From Nitrospira sp. (GTDB lineage: Bacteria > Nitrospirota > Nitrospiria > Nitrospirales > Nitrospiraceae): DNA of 10,317 nucleotides. Position numbers and translations under genes: made by a program. Below the pieces are notes generated by a model. The model was not told where the DNA came from. It saw only the letters and a list, made by a program, of their open reading frames with translations, and did not search any database. Location of the stretch: contig JAKDNQ010000069.1 in assembly GCA_030456405.1 (NCBI GenBank), forward strand, positions 1-10,317, written 5' to 3'. This document shows, in pieces, positions 1-6,816 of this stretch. How positions within the stretch are numbered: position 1 is the stretch's first letter; each line of letters starts with the position of its first letter.

Positions 1-929
1 TCGATACATTAAGCAGCGAAGTTGCAACAACACGTCTTCGAAGGCCTCCTGGCAGTCGAAACCCATGGCATGTACTTAAATTAATTCAAACCCTAAGAAG
101 GTTTAACCCCGACATTATTCACGCCCACCAAAATAGCTTCGCCAAGATTAGCCGATTATTGTCGGCGCCTATGGTCCTGACTGTCCACGACACGAATGTG
201 AAGTTGGAGTCTATCGAAAGCTACTCCGCGATCTTCTGTATTTCGAATGCTGTGCGAAACGATGTCTTGAGAAGATACCCAGGTACTTCACCGAGGGTTA
301 TCTATAACGGCATTTCTTCCTCGAAGATTCCAGGGAAGGCATCCTATGGCAAATCCCCCTTTCGAATAGTTCAGATCAGTCGCTTGCATCACGACAAGAA
401 GGGGCAGGATATCCTGCTCAAAGCTCTACAGCGCTTGTGCGGCGAGAAAGGAGAAGGGAGGGTTTTGATCGATTTTATCGGTGAGGGAACATCGCGTGAG
501 TATCTTGATGCCTTGGCCGACCAGCTAGGGGTAGCCAAATGGTGCAGATTCCTCGGGAAACTGCCTCGGACTGCGATTTATGAACGGTTGCACACATATG
601 ATCTCCTGGTGCAGCCTTCACGATATGAGGGATTCGGGCTCACTGTGGTAGAGGCAATGGCAGCGAGAGTACCTGTACTGGTGTCCGATATCGAAGGCCC
701 AATGGAAGTTATCGAGAATGGAAAATATGGCTATTCATTTAGGATGGGGGACTACTTGGATTGCAGTCGGAAGATCGCTCACATCATGACAGATTCGCAA
801 GGCGAGGCCTTCAAAGATAAGCTGAAAGGAATTGCTGAGTATGCAAGGGGGCAGTTCGATGTAGCAAGCACGGCTGGAAGTTATCTGGCCGAGTATACGA
901 AGGTTATTCACCAATCAACCCCGGCTTAA
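1..929 (+). CDS. GT4-family glycosyltransferase, 5' end missing
   Basis: The reading frame is open from position 3 to the TAA at 927-929 with no stop, giving 308 visible residues. The N-terminal part of the protein lies before the window. A TTG at 159 could be mistaken for a start, but the sequence before it is good glycosyltransferase sequence ('FNPDIIHAHQNSFAKISRLL', the usual acceptor-domain strand), so the gene is simply cut by the window edge. The C-terminal Rossmann half has the family marks: 'ISRLHHDKKGQDILLKAL' (nucleotide-sugar binding loop with a basic residue), 'LIDFIGEGTSREYL', and the EX7E motif in 'YEGFGLTVVEAMA', followed by 'VPVLVSDIEGPMEVIENG'. The family transfers a sugar from a nucleotide donor with retention of configuration, in the cytoplasm or at the inner membrane face. 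The neighbours suggest EPS or capsule repeat-unit assembly. Donor and acceptor cannot be read from the sequence. Confidence 0.93.
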   Translation, partial: DTLSSEVATTRLRRPPGSRNPWHVLKLIQTLRRFNPDIIHAHQNSFAKISRLLSAPMVLTVHDTNVKLESIESYSAIFCISNAVRNDVLRRYPGTSPRVIYNGISSSKIPGKASYGKSPFRIVQISRLHHDKKGQDILLKALQRLCGEKGEGRVLIDFIGEGTSREYLDALADQLGVAKWCRFLGKLPRTAIYERLHTYDLLVQPSRYEGFGLTVVEAMAARVPVLVSDIEGPMEVIENGKYGYSFRMGDYLDCSRKIAHIMTDSQGEAFKDKLKGIAEYARGQFDVASTAGSYLAEYTKVIHQSTPA

Positions 930-930
930 T

Positions 931-1098
931 ATGTACGGCGATATTACGAACCCCACCGCTTTGGTCAGGCACGTGGCTAGCTCGGAGCCGATCACGTTGC
1001 GGTCTATCAAGATCTCGAAGTTTGCCGCCATGGTCGAGGGCGCCCTGCCAAGCCGCCGGAGGCGAGAAGAGAGACTAATGCTCCCCGGCGGGTCCTAA
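931..1098 (+). CDS. Small unrecognised ORF (55 aa), doubtful
   Basis: An ATG one base after the glycosyltransferase stop opens a 55-codon frame ending at the TAA inside the first direct repeat. The product starts 'MYGDITNPTALVRHVASSEP', contains 'TLRSIKISKFAAMVEG', and ends in a basic stretch (RRRREER). I do not recognise it. There is no clear ribosome binding site apart from possible coupling to the upstream stop. The same frame is open backwards into the glycosyltransferase, so it could be the tail of a lost gene or chance. The stop is supplied by repeat sequence, which argues that any original gene was cut there. Confidence 0.15.
   Translation: MYGDITNPTALVRHVASSEPITLRSIKISKFAAMVEGALPSRRRREERLMLPGGS
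966..982 (+). promoter_or_regulatory. Sigma-54-like -24/-12 site (tentative)
   Basis: The sequence CAGGCACGTGGCTAGCT matches the sigma-54 consensus YTGGCACGrNNNTTGCW at the essential GG (968-969) and GC (980-981), which are 10 bases apart, and at the GGCACG core. The T before GG and one T before GC are replaced by A. It points toward the repeat and the beta-helix lipoprotein, about 475 bases upstream of that start. A chance match is possible, and I see no enhancer site for a sigma-54 activator. Confidence 0.2.
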
Positions 1099-1276
1099 AC
1101 CCACTGATAGATTTAGCGTTTTCTCCTTCCCCGGCTTTACGCGCGCTCCTGTGCAGACCTGTCTCTCAATTGCATTTTAACAATTAGTTAACACAAACTT
1201 AAGACATCGGTGGCCCAGCGAAATGTGGGAATCAGTACAATTGAACGCCATTTATTAAGACGTATTCCTCCTGGTC
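1091..1276 (+). repeat. 186-bp direct repeat, copy 1
   Basis: This non-coding block recurs at 9172-9357 in the same orientation, offset by exactly 8081 bases. Counting by eye over the 183-bp core from 'CCTAAACCC' to 'CCTCCTGGTC' gives 9 mismatches and no gaps, about 95% identity. It has an AT-rich middle with the palindrome TTAACAATTAGTTAA. Just after the block ends, the sequence runs into a transposase remnant, whereas copy 2 runs into exosortase upstream sequence, so the right boundary is sharp. No long ORF is shared by the two copies. It may be a duplicated regulatory region or the relic of a mobile element. Confidence 0.93.
1177..1191. promoter_or_regulatory. Palindrome TTAAC-N5-GTTAA in repeat copy 1
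   Basis: TTAAC and GTTAA form a perfect inverted repeat around AATTA, in the most AT-rich part of the repeat. All 15 bases are identical in copy 2, although bases on either side of it differ. This is the size and shape of an operator for a dimeric regulator. No clear -35/-10 pair could be assigned around it, so its regulatory role is inferred. Confidence 0.35.
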
Positions 1277-1445
1277 ATTGAGCTCCAGGCCGACCCGGAA
1301 ACCTGGCTCCAGGAGCACAATGCGCACCGGCCCCATGCGGGGCTTGTAGTGCTGGGGCAACCCGCCGATGCACATGCTTATAGACAGTGTGCCGTTGGCG
1401 AAGGAGAAAATCTTAGCGGCAGGCGGTGCATGGTTTATGAATTGA
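1277..1445 (+). pseudogene. C-terminal remnant of IS481-like transposase
   Basis: Directly after repeat copy 1, one frame reads 'IELQADPETWLQEHNAHRPH', which resembles the end of the DDE integrase domain of IS481-family transposases (family pattern ELQADLD.WL..YN..RPH). After about 1360 the similarity moves by one frame to 'MLIDSVPLAKEKILAAGG', matching the usual transposase tail (TFLDS..LAKEK), and stops at TGA 1443-1445. Removing one C near 1364-1367 would restore a continuous reading. The rest of the transposase is missing and is replaced by the repeat, so this is a dead fragment. Its first frame runs on without a stop into the lipoprotein gene and can be wrongly fused to it. Confidence 0.72.
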
Positions 1446-1456
1446 AAGAAGCGACA

Positions 1457-3181
1457 ATGAGTCTCGACTTCCTCCGGGTCATCGTGGTCGTGGGATTCTC
1501 CATCCTGATTGCGGCATGCGGCAGCAGCGAAGGAGGGAACAGCCCCGTCTCGTCGATGGCGTCAACTACCTACTATGTTGACCCAACATGCGGGGTCAAT
1601 GGGGATGGCGCCACGACAACGTGCGGGATACATGGGCCATTTAATAGTTGGAACGATGTAGTACCCTGGGCCGCAGGCAATACCTACGCAGGAAAAGGGG
1701 GCGCCTCACAGACGTTTACAACATACTTAATACCGGCTAGTGGAACAGCGGGAAACCCCATCACCATCACATCATACGGGACCGGACAGTTCACATTCGC
1801 GTCTACGACAGCCGTACCGTTGGCTTCAAGCAACAAGAGCTACATCGTTATCGACAATATCGCAGTCAGTGCGCCCACGAATCACTGTCTCTATTTCAAC
1901 GGGGTGGCATCTCATGTCACGGTAAAGAACAGTACGTTTATCCAGTGTGGTATCGATGGGCAAGGCACCGCTGGTGTGACCATCGATGCGCAGAATGCGA
2001 CAGCAAGATATACGGATGTGACTGTGGATAATAACAACTTCACGGACATTACTGGTCCTGCGTTTTACATGCAGATCATCAACACGAACAACCTCGCGTG
2101 GGATAACATTGCGATTACGAACAACAACATGACAAATGTGAATAACGGCGCTAATAGCAGCGGCGCCATCAAAATCTCGATGGATACGGGCGCCTCGGCC
2201 ATCATGACGAACCTCCTCATTTCCGGTAATACCATTACCTTGATGAACGATGAACTGCACACAAGTAATCCATCGCCACACGCCATTTCGGTCCGTGCGG
2301 CGGTAATCCCTATAAACAGAACAACATTAAATCTATTTCGGGGTGTCACGATCACGAACAACACCATCACGAATGGGACGGGCGGGATTCTCCTGTCGGA
2401 TGGCGGACCTTTGAGTGGAGCCCCAATCAATACGATCAGCAACAATGTGCTCACCAATCTGTACGCGACGGCGGCGATTGCGAGTTTTTATAACTCGCAC
2501 ATCTTGATTGCCGGGAACACCGTGACGAACATCTATTCGGGGCCAGGCAACGGTAATTACGATGGGATGGGGGTTGATTTTGACATTGGGAATGACCACG
2601 GTGAAATCGCTCAAAATATTATTCAGGACTGTGTCGGCATTGGCGATGGTGAAGAGTCCAACACGGTGGCTGAATTGAGCGGTGAAGGCATTGGGACGTT
2701 TTCAAGTAATACCTCGACGATCCACGACAATCTGTTGATCGGGAACCGGCATGGAATTCTGGTGGGAGATGAAACCGTCGGTAGTCCGGGGCCGCTGGTC
2801 TTTGCCAATAATACCATTGTGAACTCGACTCGCTCAGCCATTGACCTGTACCACTTTTCTGCATTCCCACAGACGCATACCTTTGTGAATAATATTGTGG
2901 CGGGAAGTGCGCTGTATGGGTTCCGCAATTTGAACCCGCAGTCGCAGATAATGCAGACCAATCTATTTTTCAATAATGCGTCGGGGGATTATTTTCAGCA
3001 AGCTACCCATACTACTGATATTACCGGGAGCGACCCGCTGTTTGTGGGACCAGCAGATTACCGACTCCAAGCGGCTTCACCAGCACGAGCGGCAGGCACC
3101 TACTGGGGGAGTCAATGCTCAGACCTACAAGGTCGTCCCTGCATCCCTGGACAGATTGATCTCGGAGCGTATCAACAATAG
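1457..3181 (+). CDS. Right-handed parallel beta-helix lipoprotein
   Basis: The 574-aa product begins 'MSLDFLRVIVVVGFSILIAAC', a lipoprotein signal with lipobox LIAAC and the lipidated Cys at residue 21, followed by GSSEGG. This start is preceded by an AAAGAAG purine stretch. The frame is open back to 1349, but those residues are transposase remnant. The mature protein starts 'TYYVDPTCGVNGDG', typical of secreted pectate-lyase-like beta-helix proteins. It then has many Asn-ladder coils (NNNFTDIT, NNNMTNVN, GNTITLMN, NNTITNGT, GNTVTNIY, NNTIVNST). It ends with 'DYRLQAASPARAAG' and a final 'IDLGAYQQ', the standard C-terminal cap of this fold. The fold is used by polysaccharide lyases, C5-epimerases and some hydrolases; I cannot name the substrate or confirm an active site. 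In an EPS locus it probably modifies or binds polymer at the outer membrane or in the periplasm. Confidence 0.88.
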   Translation: MSLDFLRVIVVVGFSILIAACGSSEGGNSPVSSMASTTYYVDPTCGVNGDGATTTCGIHGPFNSWNDVVPWAAGNTYAGKGGASQTFTTYLIPASGTAGNPITITSYGTGQFTFASTTAVPLASSNKSYIVIDNIAVSAPTNHCLYFNGVASHVTVKNSTFIQCGIDGQGTAGVTIDAQNATARYTDVTVDNNNFTDITGPAFYMQIINTNNLAWDNIAITNNNMTNVNNGANSSGAIKISMDTGASAIMTNLLISGNTITLMNDELHTSNPSPHAISVRAAVIPINRTTLNLFRGVTITNNTITNGTGGILLSDGGPLSGAPINTISNNVLTNLYATAAIASFYNSHILIAGNTVTNIYSGPGNGNYDGMGVDFDIGNDHGEIAQNIIQDCVGIGDGEESNTVAELSGEGIGTFSSNTSTIHDNLLIGNRHGILVGDETVGSPGPLVFANNTIVNSTRSAIDLYHFSAFPQTHTFVNNIVAGSALYGFRNLNPQSQIMQTNLFFNNASGDYFQQATHTTDITGSDPLFVGPADYRLQAASPARAAGTYWGSQCSDLQGRPCIPGQIDLGAYQQ

Positions 3182-3240
3182 TAGCGGAGACCCGATTGGA
3201 TCAGCTCGCGCCACACGGTAAGGGCATCTTCATCGTGTTG

Positions 3241-3320
3241 TGAGCTAGTCCCACTTTCGCGGACACTTCAAAAAGGGGACAATAGGCCCCTGGAGGTGTC
3301 TGATGGCGAAGCGGCAACAC
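3241..3320 (+). mobile_element. IS3-like left-end remnant
   Basis: The stretch TGAGCTAGTCCCACTTTCGC, followed by GGACAC, a short spacer, the strong ribosome site GGAGGTGT and an ATG at 3303 encoding 'MAKRQ', has the layout of the left terminus of an IS3-family element leading into orfA (whose products often start MAKR plus basic residues). After those codons the frame reads nothing transposase-like and runs into the antisense 3' end of the next gene, so the element is truncated to about 80 bp. No right end was found. This rests on recalled element structure, not a database match. Confidence 0.45.
3274..3291 (-). terminator. Possible terminator for the minus-strand gene
   Basis: Read on the minus strand, AGGGG-CCTATTGT-CCCCT forms a 5-bp GC-rich stem with an 8-base loop followed by TTTTT, about 70 bases past the stop of the 835-aa secreted protein gene. 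The stem is short, and the bases overlap the proposed IS3-like end, so it may be a by-product of that insertion. Confidence 0.35.
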
Positions 3321-3359
3321 CTTGTTTCCTCTGACATCTGGATCTGTTCGGCATACAAG

Positions 3360-5867
3360 CTAATCGATTTCGAGGGTATAAACATTGCTCTCAAAAGGAT
3401 CAAACGCCTCCTTAATTAGGCCTTTACTCAGCACGACGCCTTCGTTCTTGAACAGTTCTACGACGTTCAATGTACTTCTCCCCAAGAGTACAGATGGGTC
3501 AATAACGAATTCCTCCGTGCCATTGCCGTTATGTGTCACAAGTAGGAACGCTCGCGCTCTCTTCTTCCATGCCGAATAGAGGAAGTTCCCCTTCGCAACC
3601 GGAGGAACAATTTCTTGCGCCTCAGGATCAAGAAAGAGCTCTTCGGCCAGAATCTTAGCCTCATGGTTTATTTCAGAGAGTCGTTCCCATGCGGCGCTCG
3701 AATTCGATTTAGTGTCCCAGTAACTAATCATGCCGCCATATGTGAGATTGACGTACACCATGTAGTTGAGTTCATCGGATGTCGGTTCCCTCCAGGCGTC
3801 CATTCCACCGTAAATTTGTATCCAGGAGTGAGCAACCTTTCTATGGATGCGGGCTGTTTCTAGAGTGCGAACAGCATTTGAGGTATATCCGTCCATATTT
3901 CTTCGTTGACCTGCAAACGGATAGTAGTCTGTAGAGTAGATATCTGAAGAGCCTAATGTGCCTCGTGGCTCCTGACCGACCCCGGATGGAACTCCATCGT
4001 ATGCCCAGTTCACAAAGACGAGTCTGTACGGGTCAGCTTTCTTGATCGTGTTATAGATTTCTATCAGCTCATTGTCTTGCCATGTATGAGCTGCGGGTTC
4101 GTCGACAGGATACCACCCGATTATTGTGGGATTATCTTTAAGGCTGATAATGAGCTTGGAAAACCCGGCAAGGCGTTGGCGCCAATTAGCCACCTTGGCG
4201 CCGGCTAAAGGGATTCCAATGATTGCTTTGAGACCATACCGCGCAGCACCGGACAGGAATGCTTTAACATCGCGAACATCGTACTCACCACGAACATTGG
4301 GTGGATGGGTATAGAAGACGGTGTTTATTCCATGCGCTGCGAGATCTTTGAAATACCAGTCAGGCGGTGTTTTCCAGCTTCCGACCCCCATGCCGATTAT
4401 GTGGAATGGTTTGTCGTTAATGCTCATGGAACGACGCAGGTTGTTGATTCGCACCTCAAACGGACTTGCTCGAAGTTTGGTTAAGTTCGCTCTTGCCACT
4501 GCCTGTTTGGTGTTCCCCTCAACAGCTTCAACGAGGCAGGTATAATTGCCCAGTGGCATATCGGCGATCGGCACATCGATTCCTGTAGAAGAGGATGGGC
4601 GAATGACGATTTCGCTCTGCATCGGAAGCGACACGAGTGTATGTGCGCTATTGACGCACTGTATCAGGGTTTTCATCTCTGAGTCGCGTTGGGATGTCAG
4701 TGTCAGGTGGGCAGTCTGTTGAGAGGTGTAGTAGTCGTACTCAAACGCAGCGGATAAGAGAGGTTGTTTGTCCTGCAGATCAATCTTGCTCATTGAATCC
4801 AGCAGATTCTTTAGCTGATGTTTGAGAGAAGTGGCCGATGTCTCTGAGACCGCATCGTCAAGCGATGGCTGGAAAAGGCTAGGTTTTTTGCCCCGCTCAA
4901 GTTGAGGCGCTGTGATGTAGTATGTTCCGTTGCTGGGGAAAAACATGATCGGCTGGAGCGTGTCAGAGTTCTTATTGGATATACGAAAGGTAGCTGAATA
5001 TCGTTCCCACCTGGTCGTTAATTTGCGAATGACCGGTTCTCCCTCTGCCCAGGCGCGGGTCACTTTGTATTCCATGTCGTTTCTATCAGCCTTAAGGTAT
5101 GCAGAAAATGTATACTCGCCATCAGGTACGGTAGAGAAAAATTTGCGGGGCATCAGGTTTAGGTAGGGAAAATTGTCTTCGCTGTTTTTGATCTTCAACA
5201 CCTTTGTGTTTAGCACGGGAGATTCGATGTTGTCGTCAATGCCATACTGATCATGCAAATCCTTTAAGGTAAGAGCCGCAACATGATGGAGGTCCCAGTA
5301 ATCAGGGATCGAATGATTGGTGCGTTGTTGAAAGTTGGAATTTCTAAGGAGATTCGGGCTGGGGCTTACGTCCGATGTGGAAGGGATGAATTCGTACTGA
5401 TTCTCGGTAGTCTTGATGACTCCTTCCCATACAACTTCTCTCACCTTGTCAAGAATCAGGATCCTGGCAGGGTTGATTCGATCGCTGCAGCAGTCTGTTC
5501 TATTATGAAAAACGATTTTAGTGATCAGTTTCTCAGAGCCAAGATCGAGCTCCCACCAGGGGTTGACCTGGGTGGCAGTGCTTGTCACTGAACGACCGAA
5601 ATATCCTCCGGCAGAGTTGCCGTCGATAGCTCTTGCGGCAACGGCGTCGGCGAATGTGCTAACTTGCGTGGGCTTCCCGTGCGGGGCAATGTTCTTTTCT
5701 CCAGAATAAACTCTGACCTCTGCCAGCGACAGTGTTCTCTCTACTCCCGGCAACTCTATTCGGATATACTGGCCCGTAGGAGGTTGAGGCGCCTGGGCGA
5801 AGGCTGGCCAGCACAATAAGACCAATAGGATGGATGAACTCCATCTTGTTGCGATGAAACGTACCAT
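3360..5867 (-). CDS. Secreted fucolectin/CBM/glycoside-hydrolase-like protein
   Basis: The 835-aa product starts 'MVRFIATRWSSSILLVLLCW' with signal peptidase cleavage likely after AQA (residues 24-26). The frame is open 34 codons further upstream, but only this start places the signal peptide at the N-terminus. About 33-148 is an F5/8C fucolectin-type domain: 'LAEVRVYSG', 'PWWELDLGSEKLITKIVFHN', 'RTDCCSDRINPARILIL'. About 172-336 ('NLLRNSNFQQ' to 'PQLERGKKPSLFQPS') resembles a CenC/CBM4-9-like carbohydrate-binding sandwich. A linker and beta region follow. About 485-746 is TIM-barrel-like: 'KPFHIIGMGVGSW', then 'IIGWYPVDEPAAHTW' with Glu590 where GH-A enzymes carry the acid/base. A second catalytic Glu is not evident, so family and activity are open; it may bind only. 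A beta-rich tail closes the protein. It stands alone on its strand, convergent with the beta-helix gene. Likely role: extracellular glycan binding or hydrolysis. Confidence 0.85.
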   Translation of the reverse strand: MVRFIATRWSSSILLVLLCWPAFAQAPQPPTGQYIRIELPGVERTLSLAEVRVYSGEKNIAPHGKPTQVSTFADAVAARAIDGNSAGGYFGRSVTSTATQVNPWWELDLGSEKLITKIVFHNRTDCCSDRINPARILILDKVREVVWEGVIKTTENQYEFIPSTSDVSPSPNLLRNSNFQQRTNHSIPDYWDLHHVAALTLKDLHDQYGIDDNIESPVLNTKVLKIKNSEDNFPYLNLMPRKFFSTVPDGEYTFSAYLKADRNDMEYKVTRAWAEGEPVIRKLTTRWERYSATFRISNKNSDTLQPIMFFPSNGTYYITAPQLERGKKPSLFQPSLDDAVSETSATSLKHQLKNLLDSMSKIDLQDKQPLLSAAFEYDYYTSQQTAHLTLTSQRDSEMKTLIQCVNSAHTLVSLPMQSEIVIRPSSSTGIDVPIADMPLGNYTCLVEAVEGNTKQAVARANLTKLRASPFEVRINNLRRSMSINDKPFHIIGMGVGSWKTPPDWYFKDLAAHGINTVFYTHPPNVRGEYDVRDVKAFLSGAARYGLKAIIGIPLAGAKVANWRQRLAGFSKLIISLKDNPTIIGWYPVDEPAAHTWQDNELIEIYNTIKKADPYRLVFVNWAYDGVPSGVGQEPRGTLGSSDIYSTDYYPFAGQRRNMDGYTSNAVRTLETARIHRKVAHSWIQIYGGMDAWREPTSDELNYMVYVNLTYGGMISYWDTKSNSSAAWERLSEINHEAKILAEELFLDPEAQEIVPPVAKGNFLYSAWKKRARAFLLVTHNGNGTEEFVIDPSVLLGRSTLNVVELFKNEGVVLSKGLIKEAFDPFESNVYTLEID

Positions 5868-6207
5868 TTGGATTGTTACTTCTGAGAACGCGCATTCATG
5901 GATTCGACCTGTTTTCTTAACCGATGCTTTGATCCCAGAGCAGATAGGCAATTGCAGGAATGGAACCATAATATCTCTTCATATCGCTTCAAGGTTGACC
6001 CAACATAGTTGATATGCTTCACGTCAGCAATAGTCTCGAGAAAGAGGTTTCTTTAAGGATGGTATTAGAGTAGGTGTCAATGGCAGGTTCCCGTGGGCGT
6101 TTCGTAAGGGTTGCATACATGAACAGCATCGCGCGCGGCCTTGCTCAGTTTTGAGCCATATATCCGAGGCATACTATATCGGTATTGTGATGCACACGAT
6201 AGCATAG
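5868..6207. other. Intergenic stretch without recognisable gene
   Basis: These 340 bases separate the minus-strand secreted protein gene from the decayed acyltransferase. They must hold the promoter of the minus-strand gene, but I could not pick a convincing -35/-10 pair. The right half may contain the eroded N-terminal part of the acyltransferase; a frame ending at TAG 6205-6207 reads 'AYYIGIVMHTIA', which I cannot place. Confidence 0.5.
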
Positions 6208-6417
6208 ATATGGGGGGCTCAATTTGGAGGTGGGATAAATATTCAGATCGGCAATCATTCTGGTCGCGGCATCAACTGCCGGATCAAGGGTCCCGTTCGC
6301 ATTGGCCAATCATGTCATGATGGGTCCGGACGTCATTGATTATTGCGCGGAACCATCGTTTTGATAGGACAGATATCCCATGTGTCAGCAGGGAGAAACA
6401 ATCCAGAACCCGTGGTT

Positions 6418-6623
6418 CTAGCAGGATGCTGAAAAAGTCCGCCAGCGGCGTTCTCGCGTCGCTCAGAGACTCAACGTACCGAAGCGTACGCCTCTTCTCT
6501 TCGCTCACTGCGGCCTTGCTGGACGGCCTTTTTGAGCATCCTGAACCTGTTTTGACATCGACGCCATATGAAAGATTCCAACGGCATTTTGTGTATAAAT
6601 CGAGTTTTTCCGCAGCCTGCTAG
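6418..6623. mobile_element. 206-bp MITE-like element in acyltransferase pseudogene
   Basis: The acyltransferase coding sequence stops after 'CCCGTGGTT' and resumes at 'GAGGACAATGTATGG'; between them lies a 206-bp block bounded by CTAGCAGG on the left and CCTGCTAG on the right. The terminal inverted repeats match at 19 of the first 22 positions (CTAGCAGG.TGC.GAAAAA.TC). The outer CTAG at each end could be part of the inverted repeat or a target duplication. It encodes no transposase, so it would need one in trans. Translated on the plus strand it reads 'MLKKSASGVLASLRDSTYRS', a phrase I recall from many spurious Nitrospira hypothetical proteins, which suggests a multicopy family. Confidence 0.8.
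6423..6542. repeat. 120-bp imperfect palindrome inside the MITE-like element
   Basis: AGGATGCT at 6423-6430 pairs with AGCATCCT at 6535-6542, and the arms continue inward with AAAAAG/CTTTTT and CCAGC/GCTGG. At the centre CGTAC (6475-6479) and GTACG (6486-6490) flank CGAAGC. Every arm pair is symmetric about 6482.5, so the block can fold into one long hairpin as DNA cruciform or RNA. It fills the left part of the element; the right part (6543-6602) does not pair this way. Confidence 0.75.
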
Positions 6624-6816
6624 AGGACAATGTATGGATAGGAGCTAGAGCGATTCTTCTCCCAGGCGTCACGGTTGGGCAAGGTGCCATCGTGGGAGTC
6701 GGATCTGTTGTCACGAAGTCCGTGCTGCCTTATTCGATAGTTGCGGGTAGCCAGCATGAATTGTCAGATCGAGGGTCATCCCACCGAACGATGGGAAAGG
6801 TTAGGTAGTCGAGAGA

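Larger units (their letters stand above)
6208..6808 (+). pseudogene. Hexapeptide O-acetyltransferase pseudogene, frameshifted and interrupted
   Basis: Pieces of one left-handed beta-helix acyltransferase appear in order in different frames: 'GINIQIGNHSGRGINC' with 'GPVRIGQ', then 'HVMMGPDV', then 'IIARNHRFDRTDIP' (the conserved NH.F motif with the catalytic His), then 'QGETIQN', and after a 206-bp insertion 'DNVWIGARAILLPGVTVGQG', 'AIVGVGSVVTKSVLPYSIVA' and a stop at 6806-6808. Single-base shifts fall near 6310-6315, 6333-6336, 6386-6391 and 6407-6412. The start is missing. The family (maltose/WcaF-type O-acetyltransferases) acetylates sugars from acetyl-CoA. With four shifts and an insertion this copy cannot be functional. 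A different, intact acyltransferase begins 8 bases after its stop and may have taken over polymer acetylation. Confidence 0.85.

Noticed and set aside
159..929. Start of the first glycosyltransferase at the TTG at 159
   Set aside because: The frame is open to the window edge, and the upstream residues are conserved GT4 sequence, so the gene is partial rather than starting here.
1243..1276. AGGAGG on the minus strand of the repeats followed by a 24-codon ORF (MAFNCTDSH...)
   Set aside because: The ORF is present in both copies, but the spacing from AGGAGG to ATG is about 15 bases, it is very short, and the product is unrecognised; not enough to call a gene.
2040..2540. Possible tandem DNA repeat from recurring AACAACA/ACCATCAC patterns
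   Set aside because: The recurrence reflects Asn/Thr-rich beta-helix coils at irregular spacing and differing codons, not a DNA tandem repeat or CRISPR.
1826..2973. Several minus-strand and alternate-frame ORFs within the beta-helix gene
   Set aside because: They are shadows of a strongly coding plus-strand frame; their products are low-complexity (Val/Ile/Arg-rich), with no recognisable domain or ribosome site.
5868..5969. N-terminal extension of 34 residues on the minus-strand secreted protein
   Set aside because: It would bury the signal peptide; the Met at 5867 gives a normal signal sequence with AQA cleavage.
6336..6623. A 95-aa plus-strand ORF across the acyltransferase and MITE
   Set aside because: Its first ~20 residues are frameshifted acyltransferase and the rest is translated MITE, so it is a chimera of a pseudogene and a repeat, not a gene.
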